NCBI RefSeq assembly: GCF_019973775.1
Contig: NZ_AP025032.1
Span: forward strand, 558,001 to 622,000
DNA: 64,000 bases
Source: Aureimonas sp. SA4125
Lineage (GTDB): Bacteria > Pseudomonadota > Alphaproteobacteria > Rhizobiales > Rhizobiaceae
Reading direction: 5' to 3'
Part shown: one piece after another, positions 8,977 through 18,160 of the stretch
Layout of the letters: each line of letters begins with the position of its first letter
How positions within the stretch are numbered: position 1 is the first letter of the stretch
Notes under the pieces: model-generated
The model's input: the letters and a program-made list of their open reading frames with translations, nothing else
Told to the model about the DNA's origin: nothing
Database searches by the model: none
Translations under genes and position numbers: made by a program

Positions 8977-9281
8977 CGACTTCCCTCCCGGGCGAAAAAA
9001 GCCATCGCCTTCTTCAGGATGCCACGCTCCTGACGAAGGATCTCATTCTCCCGCCGCAGCCGCTTCATCTCCGCAGCCATGTCCTCGACGCGGTCGGGAG
9101 GCGGGCTTTCTATCAAGGCGTCGCGCCGCTTGTCGATCCAGCGCCGCAGTGTCGATAGCCCAACGCCAAGGTCCTCCGCGATCTCGCGCTGCGTCCGGCC
9201 GCTCGTCTCAACCAGACGGACGGCTTCCTCCTCGAATTCCTTCGTAAATCGTCGCTGTGTCTTCGCCATGGAGTTCCTCAT
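8973..9281 (-). CDS. IS3-family transposase OrfA (copy 1)
   Basis: 102 residues. The helix-turn-helix of the IS3 OrfA family is plain (RTQREIAEDLGVGLSTLRRW), followed by a leucine-zipper-like helix (MKRLRRENEILRQERGILKK) used for multimerisation. It binds the terminal repeats. A run of six A on the plus strand (8995-9000; T6 in the coding sense) lies near its 3' end and fits a programmed -1 shift into OrfB to make the OrfAB transposase. The first codons overlap the inner edge of the terminal repeat region. Confidence 0.9.
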   Translation of the reverse strand: MRNSMAKTQRRFTKEFEEEAVRLVETSGRTQREIAEDLGVGLSTLRRWIDKRRDALIESPPPDRVEDMAAEMKRLRRENEILRQERGILKKAMAFFAREGSR

Positions 9282-9468
9282 GCCTCATTGAGAACTCTCC
9301 ACTTTTCCGGGGCAAGTCCACCCTGGGGCAGTATCTGCGCGGGAAATACTGATCGTTCAAATTGCAAACCGCCTAATCAGCACCGGGCCACAGCTTGATT
9401 TCATTGACGTTCCCGATACCCTCGGCTGGTACACGAGACCCGGAGTGCGACATGAAAACGATCAAGTC

Positions 9469-9762
9469 ATGCGCCGGGCTCTAATTTCGACCGTGCTAGC
9501 GGCGTCGGTGGCGGGACCGGCCTGTCCGACTGAGCTTTCCATATTCTGGCCGGTTCGCATGGTAGTCTCTCGCGACCCTGACCCAGAACGCTTCGTCGGC
9601 ATCACTCTCGGAAACCTGTCCGCCATTGTTTTCGTCGACGACTGTAAGGAGTGCGCTGACGAGTTCCGGAAGGACGGGGTGGTACTATGGTCCGACGCCG
9701 CCGGGAGCAAGTGGACGATCCTGCCGCCGCGCCGCATCGGTATACTGGCTGATGCTCAGTGA
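9469..9762 (+). CDS. Hypothetical small secreted protein
   Basis: 97 residues from ATG 9469 (a GTG at 9445 is also in frame). The first 20 residues (MRRALISTVLAASVAGPACP) look like a Sec signal peptide. The remainder is acidic to neutral with two cysteines spaced as CKEC, and ends WTILPPRRIGILADAQ. I do not recognise the family. It sits alone among insertion sequences, with base composition slightly lower in G+C than the rest of the window. Confidence 0.4.
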   Translation: MRRALISTVLAASVAGPACPTELSIFWPVRMVVSRDPDPERFVGITLGNLSAIVFVDDCKECADEFRKDGVVLWSDAAGSKWTILPPRRIGILADAQ

Positions 9763-9794
9763 ATTAACGAGACCTCCTGCCTACTGATTAGGAG

Positions 9795-10082
9795 CTACTG
9801 ACAGGTTGTCCGTATCCTTGACCCGGTACCCGTTTCGGCAACGGTGCACTGGGAGTTTTGTCGAAGATTGATTACCGCTTTGGGCCGGTTAAAGTTCACC
9901 CTTATGGGCTTTGCCCTTGGCGCTGTCGGTGCTGTCATGATTGACGCTGGCGGGGGAGGTGCCGGAGGTGGCGGAAGCCGCGTCTCGACCGTCCGGTCCG
10001 GCGCCAATCCAGGAATGGGCGAGGTTGCGCACCCAGTGAAAAGAAACCCAACCATCGCGATTATTAGAAACTTGAGTTGCAT
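9795..10082 (-). CDS. Hypothetical lipoprotein with proline-rich linker
   Basis: 95 residues. ATG 10082 begins a lipoprotein signal peptide (MQLKFLIIAMVGFLFTGCAT) with the lipobox FTGC, so the mature protein would be lipid-anchored at Cys18. A proline run (LPPPPAPPPPAS, about residues 38-50) suggests an extended periplasmic linker. The C-terminal part carries one Cys pair (CTVAET and the final CQ). A longer in-frame extension upstream to 10280 lacks features of a real N-terminus. Function unknown. Confidence 0.5.
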   Translation of the reverse strand: MQLKFLIIAMVGFLFTGCATSPIPGLAPDRTVETRLPPPPAPPPPASIMTAPTAPRAKPIRVNFNRPKAVINLRQNSQCTVAETGTGSRIRTTCQ

Positions 10083-10309
10083 GCTCTCTATCCGTCTGCC
10101 TCTGATGCGGCATAAGGGTGTGAACCATGCGTCGATCAATTCGGCAACTCGTGCTCTTCGCGTGCGACTTCCACCGATCATGTTCACCGGGAGTAGAACC
10201 CCGGCGCCACGTCGCGTGGGGTGACCCGGCGCCGGGGCGCGGCACTGCTTGGGGGATGCCGCAAAGACATGAAGCCACAATATTTATGTAATGTGAAGGG
10301 TGCCGTTTA

Positions 10310-10684
10310 TTGATCATCGAGATACCACTTTTGAGTTCTTGCGCAAAATTGGAAATTGGGGATCATCTGCGGATGATTGATGGAAGCAGATCCGTCTCCC
10401 GTGACAAGGCGCTTCGCGGTCTCACGACCTCTGAGCTACAAACCCTTGAGACTATCCACGCACATCAACTGGGCATTTTGGAGGGCGTTCGGTTAGGCGA
10501 GCTGAACGAAGATCAGCGTGCTAATTTCAAAGTACTGCTCGTCAAAAGATTAGTTGAGTTCGAACTTGCAGCGGAGGGCACATTCCGCTGCATACCGACA
10601 CGAATGGGGCGCGGAGTTCTATTAACTTGGGAGATTAAGAAGCTTTTTGAGCAGCCATCGGCACCCGATGAGCAAACCCGGTGA
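10310..10684 (+). CDS. Hypothetical protein
   Basis: 124 residues from TTG 10310 (GAAGGG about 12 bases upstream), or 103 from ATG 10373. It is predicted soluble and helical, with a leucine-rich middle (LTTSELQTLETIHAHQLG, FKVLLVKRLVEFEL) and an LTWEIKKLFEQ end. No family recognised. It lies between the lipoprotein gene and an IS5-family element, in DNA of lower G+C, consistent with acquired cargo. Confidence 0.4.
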   Translation: MIIEIPLLSSCAKLEIGDHLRMIDGSRSVSRDKALRGLTTSELQTLETIHAHQLGILEGVRLGELNEDQRANFKVLLVKRLVEFELAAEGTFRCIPTRMGRGVLLTWEIKKLFEQPSAPDEQTR

Positions 10685-11544
10685 CTTTCGCAGTGCCCCC
10701 GAATGGCACGGTGCACTGAGAAATTTAGGCGCCTCACAGTCTATCTATTTAGGCTCAGGACCTGTTAAATCCGAATGAGATGTGATTCAGGATCTCCGAG
10801 GGAGGAGCTTCTGATGGGTGATCTGTTCTTGCTGAGCGAGCGCCAGATGGCGCGGATATCGCCGCACTTTCCTTTGGCGCACGGGGTGCCGCGGGTGGAT
10901 GACCAGCGGGTGGTGAGCGGGATCGTCTACGTCATCGGCAACGGCCTTCAGTGGAAGGATGCACCGAAGGCCTATGGTCCGCACAAGACGCTGTACAACC
11001 GCTTCATCCGCTGGAGCCGGCTTGGTGTGTTCACGGATTTTCGCCGCCCTTGCCGGTGAAGGCCCGAGACCTGAACGCATCATGATCGATGCGACACACC
11101 TGAAGGCCCACCGCACGGCGGCGAGCCTTCTAAAAAAGGGGATGTTCCCCGACGCATCGGACGCACCAAAGGCGGCTTGAACTCCAAGCTGCACGCCGTC
11201 TGCGACGGTGAGGGAAGACCGCTCGTCCTGTGTCTGTCGGAAGGCCAGATGAGCGACTACAACGGCGCCGCCATGATGCTGGACTGCCTGCCGAAGGCCA
11301 AGGTCATGCTGGCCGACAAGGGATACGATGCCGACTGGTTCCGCCAGGCGCTCGCCCTGCGCGGCATCGCCGCCTGCATTCCCGCCCGTGCCAAGCGCAA
11401 GGCCCCGGTGGCCCATGATGCGCTGCTCTATCGTCAGCGCCACAAGATCGAGATCATGTTCGGCAGGCTGAAGGACTGGCGCCGCATCCACACCAGCTAC
11501 GACCGTTGCGCCCACACCTTCTTCTCCGCTATCTGCATCGCCGC

Positions 11545-12966
11545 GGTCGTGTCCCCGCCCGTGGTGTAGCTCGACGGTAGCGTCGCCGATCTCGCCCGCG
11601 CCTTTGATTGCGCTGTAGGACGAGATTGGCGACGCGGTGGTCACCAGCGGTTTCCGGTTAGGCTTGGGTTGCGAGACCTAACCGCAACCGGAGATCCCCT
11701 GATGACCGACGACATGATGAGCCTGCGCAGCCTTCTGGAGAAGACCCCGGACGCCGATCTGTTGCGCGAGATGATCGGCTTTGCCGCCGAGCGGCTGATG
11801 GAACTGGAGGTCGGCAATGCGACCGGCGCCGGCTATGGCGAGAAGAGCGCCGAGCGCCTCGCCCAGCGCAACGGCTATCGCGACAGGGACTGGCATACCC
11901 GTGCCGGCACCGTCGAGCTGCGCATTCCCAGGCTGCGCAAGGGCAGCTACTTTCCCGGCTTCCTCGAGCCGCGGCGCATGGCCGAGAAGGCCCTGACGGC
12001 CGTGATCCAGGAAGCCTATGTCCAGGGCATCTCGACCCGTTCGGTCGACGACCTGGTCAAGGCGATGGGCATGGACGGCATCTCCAAGAGCCAGGTGTCG
12101 AGGCTTTGCGAAGAGATCGACGGCAAGGTGAAGGTCTTCCTCGAACGGCCGATCGAGGGCGACTGGCCCTATCTCTGGATCGACGCGACCTACCTGAAGG
12201 TCCGCCGCGGCGGGCGCATCGTCTCGGTCGCCGTGATCATCGCCGTCGGCGTCAACGCCGATGGCCGGCGCGAGGTGCTCGGCATGGAGGTCGGCACCTC
12301 GGAAGCCGAGCCGATCTGGACCGAATTCCTGCGCAAGCTGACCCGGCGCGGCCTGCGCGGCGTGAAGCTCGTCGTGTCCGATGCGCACGAGGGCATCAAG
12401 GCGGCCGTCACCAAGGTCCTGACGGCGACATGGCAGCGATGCCGGGTGCACTTCATGCGCAACGTGCTGGCCCATGCCGGCAAGAGCGGACGCCGGGTGG
12501 TGTCGGCCTTCATCGCCACCGCCTTCGCCCAGGAGACGCCCGAGGCCGCAAGCCTGCAATGGCGCTCCGTCGCCGACCAGATCCGGCCGAAGGTGCCCAA
12601 GCTCGCCGCCATCCTCGACGGCGCCGAAGAGGATGTCTTGGCCTACATGACCTTCCCCAGGGAGCATCGCGCCAAGCTGCACAGCATCAACCCCATCGAG
12701 CGGCTGAACGGGGAGATCAAGCGGCGCACCGACGTCGTCGGCATCTTTCCGAACGACGAGGCCATCCTGCGTCTCGTCGGCGCTCTGCTGCTCGAGCAGA
12801 ATGACGAGTGGGCCGTGCAGCGGGCGAGGTACATGACGCTGGAATCCGTTGCACCCTTGAGCGATGATCCTCTCGTCAGCCTGCCAGCAATGACGCGCTG
12901 ATCAACCCGGCCTGGCCGGAACCGACGTGTGACGCCGTCAGCTACACCACGCTAGGGGACACGATC
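11545..12966 (+). mobile_element. IS256-family insertion sequence (1422 bp)
   Basis: The left end reads GGTCGTGTCCCC... and the right end ...GGGGACACGATC, imperfect inverted repeats extending through GTGGTGTAGCT on both sides. The element is flanked by an 8-bp duplication and carries one transposase gene. Size and duplication length are those expected of IS256. Confidence 0.9.
11702..12901 (+). CDS. IS256-family (mutator-type) transposase
   Basis: 399 residues from ATG 11702; upstream in-frame codons to 11669 overlap the leader and lack a better site. The mutator-type transposase features are present: an N-terminal zinc-finger-like/HTH part ([17 protein letters not shown]), then the DDE core with Asp in [11 protein letters not shown], Asp in [11 protein letters not shown], the CxxH-type CRVHFMRN and Glu in [13 protein letters not shown]. 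Length and catalytic residues are normal, so it is probably active. Confidence 0.92.
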   Translation: MTDDMMSLRSLLEKTPDADLLREMIGFAAERLMELEVGNATGAGYGEKSAERLAQRNGYRDRDWHTRAGTVELRIPRLRKGSYFPGFLEPRRMAEKALTAVIQEAYVQGISTRSVDDLVKAMGMDGISKSQVSRLCEEIDGKVKVFLERPIEGDWPYLWIDATYLKVRRGGRIVSVAVIIAVGVNADGRREVLGMEVGTSEAEPIWTEFLRKLTRRGLRGVKLVVSDAHEGIKAAVTKVLTATWQRCRVHFMRNVLAHAGKSGRRVVSAFIATAFAQETPEAASLQWRSVADQIRPKVPKLAAILDGAEEDVLAYMTFPREHRAKLHSINPIERLNGEIKRRTDVVGIFPNDEAILRLVGALLLEQNDEWAVQRARYMTLESVAPLSDDPLVSLPAMTR

Positions 12967-13097
12967 ATCGCCGCCGCAGTCATCTTCTGGCTTTGATCAA
13001 TGAGTCCTGAGCCTAGCACTACTTTGGCAGGTTGGAGGAACCGAGTGGCATCATCGTTGATTCGGATGTCATGATGGGCTGACCGGAATGACGCGCG

Positions 13098-14237
13098 ATG
13101 ACGGTGGACGATGGCTGGCGAAGCGATTTGGAGCGGTGGCTCGAACCGTTTTTGGCGGGGCTGTCGCATCCCTCTCGGCGCAGGATGTGTCCGCAATACA
13201 TCGCTGGCTTGATCGGCCCCGGTGACCGCAAGAGCGTGCAGCCGATGGCTGCTCGTGCGGGTGAAGCCGGCTATGACCAGCTTCACCATTTCGTTGCGGC
13301 AGGGATATGGGACAGCGCACCGCTCGAGTCGGCGCTGCTGAACGAGGCCGACCGGCTGGTGGGTGGTGCCTGTGCCTTCCTCGTCATTGACGACACGGCG
13401 ATGCCGAAGAAGGGCTATCATTCGGTCGGCGTCGCGCCCCAATATGCCTCGTCACTGGGTAAGAATGCGAACTGTCAGACGTTGGTGTCGGTGACGCTGG
13501 CGTCGCGTGAAGTGCCGGTGATGGTTGGCCTGCGCCTATTCCTGCCTGAGAGCTGGACCGGCGATCCGGAGCGCATGACGCGGGCGAAGGTGCCCGTCGA
13601 GAGGCAGGTCGTCCTGACCAAGCCGGAGATCGCTATCGAGGAAATCGACAGGGTAAGGGCCGCCGGTGTGCGCTTCGGCTGCGTGTTGGCTGATGCCGGC
13701 TACGGCATGAGCGCGCCGTTCCGCCAGGCGCTGAGCGAGCGCGGCCTATCCTGGGCGGTCGGCATACCCGGCCGTCAGAAGGTGTATCCAGCTGACGTCG
13801 CGATGATCTTCCCAATCTCGGGACATGGCCGGCCTCGGCAGCACCACATCCCCGATGCGAAGTCCGTCGCCGCCGAGAAGCTGCTGGCCGGGCAGCAATG
13901 GAAAAGGGTCAGTTGGCGGCGCGGCACGAAAGGGCGGCTGGCGGCGCGTTTCGCAGCTTTGCGAGTGCGCGTGGCCGACGGTCCGACCCAGCGGATCCGC
14001 GACATGGGCAACCAGCATCTGCCGGGCGAAGAAGTTTGGCTGGTCGGTGAGCATCGCTCGACCGGCGAACGCAAATACTACCTCTCGAACTTGCCAGCCG
14101 ACGCGACGATCAAAACGCTTGCGGGAGCTATCAAGGCGCGGTGGATCTGTGAGCAGGCACATCAGCAGCTCAAAGAGGAGCTCGGCCTCGACCACTTTGT
14201 TGATTTCCACCCGGAACTGACCCGGGACAGCGCCTGA
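13098..14237 (+). pseudogene. IS701/IS4-like transposase, 3' end cut off by IS21
   Basis: ATG 13098 opens a 379-codon frame whose first 366 or so codons are an IS701-type DDE transposase: FLVIDDTAMPKKGYHSVG (first Asp), FGCVLADAGYGMS (second Asp), WAVGIPGRQKVYP, and EQAHQQLKEELGLDHF with the C-terminal Glu. The homology stops at about 14197, where the IS21 terminal repeat begins; the last 12 or so residues and the stop come from IS21 sequence. Relatives continue beyond LGLDHF for about 30 residues, so the protein is truncated and the element lacks its right end. No left terminal repeat could be defined between 13016 and 13097. Confidence 0.8.
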
Positions 14238-15807
14238 TTTCCACTGAGATTTGACCCATGTGACCTTTCCCCGAGCGCGGCGAGCGAGGGGACAATGGAG
14301 TGATCTACATGGGACTTTTGAACGTCATCCGCCGCTTGGCTTTGCGAGAGAAGCTACCGATCCGAGAGATAGCCAGGCGGACCGGGCTCTCGCGGAACAC
14401 CATCAAGAAGTATCTGAAGGCCGGCACGATCGAGCCGAAGTTCTCGGTGCCGGAGCGGCCGAGCAAGCTCGACCCGTTCTCCGACAAGCTTGCAGCCTGG
14501 CTGAAGGCCGAAGCATCAAAGTCACGTAAGCAGCGCCGGCCTTTGACGCACTTGCATGCAGATCTCGTCGCTCTCGGGTTCACCGGTTCCTACAACCGTG
14601 TGGCCGCGTTCGCCCGCGAATGGCTTGCGGAGCGGCAGCGCGAGCAGCAAACGACAGGGCGCGGCATCTTCGTTCCCCTGTCTTTCCGCCCCGGCGAAGC
14701 CTTCCAGTTCGACTGGAGCGAGGACCATGCGGTGATCGGCGGCGACCGCACCAGGCTTCAGGTCGCGCATATCAAGCTGGCGCACAGCCGAGTGTTCCTC
14801 GTCCGTGCCTATCTGCTCCAGACCCACGAGATGCTGTTTGACGCTCATTGGCACGCCTTCCGCGTCTTCGGCGGCGTGCCTGAGCGCGGCATCTACGACA
14901 ACATGAGAACGGCGGTAGACCGCGTCGGACGCGGCAAGGAACGCCAGATCAACCTGCGTTTCCTCGCCATGACAAACCACTATGTCTTCAAGCCGGAGTT
15001 CTGCAATCCGGCCTCTGGTTGGGAGAAAGGGCAAGTCGAGAAGAACGTGCAGGATGCGCGGCCGCGTCTGTGGCAGCCGATGCCGAACTTTCCCGATCTC
15101 GCCACGCTGAATGCCTGGCTCGAGCAGCGTTGTCTGGAGCTCTGGCGGGAGATCCCACATGGCCGTCTTGCCGGGACCGTCGCCGATGTCTGGGCCGAAG
15201 AGCAGCCCACCTTGATGTCGCTACCGCCTGCCTTCGACGGGTTCGTCGAGCAGAGCAAGCGCGTCTCGCCTACTTGCCTGATCAGCTTCGAACGCAACCG
15301 CTACAGCGTGCCGGCTTCTTTTGCGAACAGGCCCGTCAGCCTCCGTGTCTACCCGGATCGTCTGGTCATTGCGGCCGAGGGGCAAATCTTGTGCGAGCAT
15401 GAACGGCGGATCGAGCGATCGCATCATCTGCCGCCGCGAACGATCTACGACTGGCATCATTATCTGGCGGTGATCCAGCGCAAGCCCGGCGCGCTGCGCA
15501 ACGGTGCTCCTTTCGCTGAACTGCCGTCAGGCTTCCGGCGATTGCAGGATCAGATGTTGCGACGGCCCGGTGGCGATCGCGAGATGGTCGATATCCTTGC
15601 CCTGGTCCTGCACCATGATGAGCAGGCGGTGCTGGCCGCAGTGGAGCTGGCACTGTCAGAGGGGGTCGCCACCAAGACCCACGTGCTCAACATCCTGCAC
15701 CGTCTGATCGACGGAAAGACGATCGACGGCCCGGCCATCGACACGCCGCAAACGCTGCTGCTGCGCCGTGGACTTGCCCCGGAAAAGTGGAGAGTTCTCA
15801 ATGAGGC

Positions 15808-16116
15808 ATGAGGAACTCCATGGCGAAGACACAGCGACGATTTACGAAGGAATTCGAGGAGGAAGCCGTCCGTCTGGTTGAGACGAGCGGCCGGACGCAG
15901 CGCGAGATCGCGGAGGACCTTGGCGTTGGGCTATCGACACTGCGGCGCTGGATCGACAAGCGGCGCGACGCCTTGATAGAAAGCCCGCCTCCCGACCGCG
16001 TCGAGGACATGGCTGCGGAGATGAAGCGGCTGCGGCGGGAGAATGAGATCCTTCGTCAGGAGCGTGGCATCCTGAAGAAGGCGATGGCTTTTTTCGCCCG
16101 GGAGGGAAGTCGGTGA
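15808..16116 (+). CDS. IS3-family transposase OrfA (copy 2)
   Basis: 102 residues, the same protein as in copy 1: HTH segment EIAEDLGVGLSTLRRW and coiled coil RRENEILRQERGILKK. T6 at 16089-16094, followed by an open OrfB frame, is the likely -1 frameshift site for OrfAB production. It ends overlapping OrfB by four bases (GTGA). Confidence 0.9.
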   Translation: MRNSMAKTQRRFTKEFEEEAVRLVETSGRTQREIAEDLGVGLSTLRRWIDKRRDALIESPPPDRVEDMAAEMKRLRRENEILRQERGILKKAMAFFAREGSR

Positions 16117-16973
16117 GGTTCGAACTCATCGATGCGGCGAAAGAAGAATTCCCCGTCCAGCGTCTCTGCAAGGTCCTCGGCGTCAGCTCGAGCGGCTATT
16201 TTGCATGGAAGGATCGACCGGCCTGCCGCCGGCAGCAGCGCGACATGGTGCTTCTGGCGCATGTCCGCTCGGCGTTTCGGTTGTCGAACGGCACCTATGG
16301 GAGTCCTCGCATGCGGCATGAACTCCAGGCCGAGGGGATCGCTATCGGGCGCCGTCGGACAGCGCGCCTGATGCGCGAGAACGGCCTCAAGGCCCGGCAG
16401 AAGCGGCGGTTCAAGCGAACGACGGACAGCCTGCACGCCTTCCCGATCGCGCCGAACCTCCTTGATCAGGACTTCGCGACCGAACGCCGGGACGAGAAGT
16501 GGGGAGCCGACATCTCCTATGTTTGGACGCGAGAGGGCTGGCTGTATCTCGCCGTCGTCATCGACCTGTTCGCCCGGCGCGTCGTCGGCTGGGCCGTCAG
16601 CGATCGTCTACACAAGGAGTTGGCTCTCGAGGCGCTCCGCAAGGCCCTCGTCCTGCGCCGCCCGAAAACCGGCCTGATCCATCATTCTGACCGCGGCAGC
16701 CAATATTGCTCGATCGACTATCAGGCCGAGCTACGCAGGTACGACGTGCTGATCTCGATGTCCGGCAAGGGCAACTGCTATGATAATGCGATGGTCGAGA
16801 CCTTCTTCAAGACGTTGAAATCCGAGCTGGTCTGGCGCACCGTCTTCCAGACCAGGACCGAGGCGAAGGCGGCCATCGGCCGCTACATCGACAGCTTCTA
16901 CAACCCCGTCCGGCGCCATTCCGCGCTCGACTTCATCAGCCCCGTCCAGTTCGAACGACTGGCCGCCGCGTAA
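16113..16973 (+). CDS. IS3-family transposase OrfB (copy 2)
   Basis: 286 residues, the same protein as in copy 1, with the DDE triad in WGADISYVW, IHHSDRGSQY and AMVETFFKTLKSE. The protein-level identity of the two copies suggests recent transposition or gene conversion; with 6.4 kb between inverted copies, recombination could invert the interval 9.3-15.8 kb. Confidence 0.92.
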   Translation: MRFELIDAAKEEFPVQRLCKVLGVSSSGYFAWKDRPACRRQQRDMVLLAHVRSAFRLSNGTYGSPRMRHELQAEGIAIGRRRTARLMRENGLKARQKRRFKRTTDSLHAFPIAPNLLDQDFATERRDEKWGADISYVWTREGWLYLAVVIDLFARRVVGWAVSDRLHKELALEALRKALVLRRPKTGLIHHSDRGSQYCSIDYQAELRRYDVLISMSGKGNCYDNAMVETFFKTLKSELVWRTVFQTRTEAKAAIGRYIDSFYNPVRRHSALDFISPVQFERLAAA

Positions 16974-17072
16974 TCAAAACGCTCTCCACTAAAAGGGGGC
17001 AAGTCCACCGAGAGCCCAAGGCCAATGTCGAGCGCTACGACGATTTGCGCGCCCGCAGGAGTGGAGGCCGCC

Positions 17073-17867
17073 ATGCGTCATGATCCCGCCAGCGGCGCCG
17101 TCGTCATCATGCTGCGCAGCCTCAAGATGTATGGCATGGCCCAGGCCGTCACCGACCTGATTGAGCAAGGCGCGCCTGCCTTCGAAGCCGCCGTGCCGAT
17201 CCTGACGCAGCTCCTCAAGGCCGAGATGGCGGAACGCGAGGTGCGCTCGATCGCCTATCACATGAAGGCAGCACGCTTCCCGGCCTACAAGGATCTGGCG
17301 GGCTTCGACTTCTCAGCCAGCGAGATCAACGAGGCCACGGTGCGCCAGCTCCATCGCTGCGAGTTCATCGAAGGAATGGAGAATGTCGTGCTGATCGGCG
17401 GGCCGGGCACGGGCAAAACCCATGTCGCGACCGCCCTTGGCGTTCAGGCCGTCGAGCATTATCGCCGGAAAGTTCGGTTCTTCTCGACCATCGAACTCGT
17501 CAACATGCTCGAACAGGAGAAAGCCAAGGGCAAAGCCGGCCAACTGGCCGAGACCCTCGTCCGTCTCGATCTCGTGATCCTGGACGAGCTTGGATACCTG
17601 CCATTCAGTGCCTCAGGCGGTGCGCTGCTCTTCCACCTGCTGAGCAAGCTCTACGAGCGCACCAGCGTCGTCATCACGACCAATCTGAGCTTCAGCGAAT
17701 GGGCCACCGTCTTCGGCGATGCCAAGATGACCACCGCGCTGCTCGATCGCCTCACACATCGTTGCCACATCCTGGAGACTGGAAATGACAGCTTCCGCTT
17801 CAGAGCCAGCACCGACGCCGCCACCCGCAAGAGGAAGGAAAGCGCACATGCCTTGACCCACACATGA
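17073..17867 (+). CDS. istB: IS21 transposition helper ATPase IstB
   Basis: 264 residues from ATG 17073, overlapping the real 3' end of istA by 11 bases as in other IS21 elements. AAA+ ATPase features: Walker [15 protein letters not shown] (about residue 105), Walker [13 protein letters not shown] and sensor motif [12 protein letters not shown]. IstB works with IstA in target capture and strand transfer. The gene is complete, but because istA is interrupted this copy could transpose only with help from another IstA. Confidence 0.92.
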   Translation: MRHDPASGAVVIMLRSLKMYGMAQAVTDLIEQGAPAFEAAVPILTQLLKAEMAEREVRSIAYHMKAARFPAYKDLAGFDFSASEINEATVRQLHRCEFIEGMENVVLIGGPGTGKTHVATALGVQAVEHYRRKVRFFSTIELVNMLEQEKAKGKAGQLAETLVRLDLVILDELGYLPFSASGGALLFHLLSKLYERTSVVITTNLSFSEWATVFGDAKMTTALLDRLTHRCHILETGNDSFRFRASTDAATRKRKESAHALTHT

Positions 17868-17940
17868 CCCACTCAGCATAACTCAGAGCCGGGTCAATTC
17901 TCGATGGAAAACCCGGGTCAGTTCCGGGTGGAAATCAACA

Positions 17941-18160
17941 CTTCCTCGCCTATATCGCGCTGCATGCCGGCATCGGCGCGATCCTGTCGGCACTCCACGC
18001 CTGGCGCTGCCTCGCCGGCTACGTCTCCGCCCGTCGAGCGGCCGACCTCCGCATCGGAATCCTGTGGCAGGACTACACCGCCGTCACGGCCCTTGGCGCT
18101 CTCGCCTTCCTCTCCGCCTTGCCGTGGCTCGTCCCCTTTCGGGAGCTCGCGCGCCCATGA
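17941..18160 (+). pseudogene. 3' remnant of a second cytochrome c oxidase subunit I/III fusion gene
   Basis: Directly after the IS21 end an open frame encodes about 72 residues (FLAYIALHAGIGAILSALHA ... ALAFLSALPWLVPF) and stops at 18160. It aligns with the C-terminus of the intact fused oxidase at 61473-63998 (TALHAAVGALMLFYCLARSL ... VATVALFPLASG), including the shared ALHA..GA, R..G and PL positions and two membrane helices. The rest of this oxidase gene is missing. Its stop overlaps the next ATG as ATGA, as in an operon. The call is based on my own alignment of the two segments. Confidence 0.7.

Larger units (their letters stand above)
8082..9320 (-). mobile_element. IS3-family insertion sequence, copy 1 (1239 bp)
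   Basis: The termini read TGGACTTGCCCCC... and ...GGGGCAAGTCCA, imperfect inverted repeats of about 25 bp. The element has the same length and the same encoded proteins as the copy at 15769-17007, in opposite orientation. No 3-bp target duplication is visible here (TCT on the left, CCC on the right), unlike the other copy, so DNA next to this copy has probably been lost or rearranged after insertion. Confidence 0.9.
11537..12974. repeat. 8-bp target-site duplication of the IS256-family insertion
   Basis: ATCGCCGC occurs at 11537-11544 and again at 12967-12974, immediately outside the IS256-family element. Deleting the element and one copy restores the IS5 transposase reading ...SAICIAAAVIFWL followed by a stop. 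Confidence 0.88.
10814..12996 (+). pseudogene. IS5-family transposase, frameshifted and interrupted
   Basis: ATG 10814 follows a strong GGAGGAG site. The family N-terminus is clear (LSERQMARISPHFPLAHGVP, WKDAPKAYGPHKTLYNRF). At about 11036, where relatives read ...VFDRIFAAL, two bases are missing, so the frame moves; the continuing segment (FAALAGEGPRPERIMIDATH) is in another frame until about 11150, where one base is missing and the original frame returns (LNSKLHAVCDGEGRPL). The two shifts cancel (-2 and -1), leaving about 40 residues out of frame including the first catalytic Asp region. The gene is then cut at 11544 by an IS256-family element and finishes at 12975-12996 (AVIFWL). It cannot make a working transposase. 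Confidence 0.85.
10750..13015 (+). mobile_element. IS5-family element (IS427-like), interrupted by an IS256-family element
   Basis: The outer inverted repeats are GGCTCAGGAC at 10752 and its complement GTCCTGAGCC ending at 13013, each bordered by TA (10750-10751 and 13014-13015), the short target typical of this group. The internal transposase gene is frameshifted twice and is split by an IS256-family insertion at 11545-12966. Without the insert the element would be about 836 bp, the normal size. Confidence 0.85.
15769..17007 (+). mobile_element. IS3-family insertion sequence, copy 2 (1239 bp)
   Basis: Same termini, length and proteins as copy 1, in the opposite orientation. It has a 3-bp target duplication CCG (15766-15768 and 17008-17010), and excision restores the istA frame exactly. 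This shows copy 2 sits at its original insertion site and that it arrived after the IS21 element. Confidence 0.95.
14309..17083 (+). pseudogene. istA: IS21 transposase gene istA, interrupted by IS3 copy 2
   Basis: ATG 14309 (GGAG eight bases upstream) opens the IstA frame: HTH LREKLPIREIARRTGLSRNT, then the DDE integrase core with Asp in FQFDWSEDHAV, Asp in GIYDNMRTAVDR and Glu in GQVEKNVQDARPR. The frame is intact to 15768, where an IS3 copy enters; from there a read-through adds about 14 foreign residues and stops at 15811. The true end lies at 17011-17083 ([16 protein letters not shown]). Joining the parts and dropping one CCG duplication gives an unbroken 510-residue protein. The catalytic core is complete in the truncated product, but the C-terminus is not. 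Confidence 0.9.
14198..17940 (+). mobile_element. IS21-family element (2.5 kb) split by an IS3-family insertion
   Basis: The ends are perfect inverted repeats of at least 28 bp, starting TGTTGATTTCCACCC at 14198 and ending with its complement at 17940. The element carries istA and istB in the standard overlapping order. Removing the 1239-bp IS3 copy and its 3-bp duplication gives 2501 bp, typical for IS21. The flanks differ: IS701 transposase DNA on the left and oxidase-gene DNA on the right, sharing only CTT, so it marks a rearrangement or deletion joint rather than a simple insertion. Confidence 0.9.

Noticed and set aside
8082..17007. Inversion of the DNA between the two IS3 copies
   Set aside because: An inversion would have swapped the flanks, but removing copy 2 restores istA perfectly with its CCG duplication, so the present orientation is the original one at that site.
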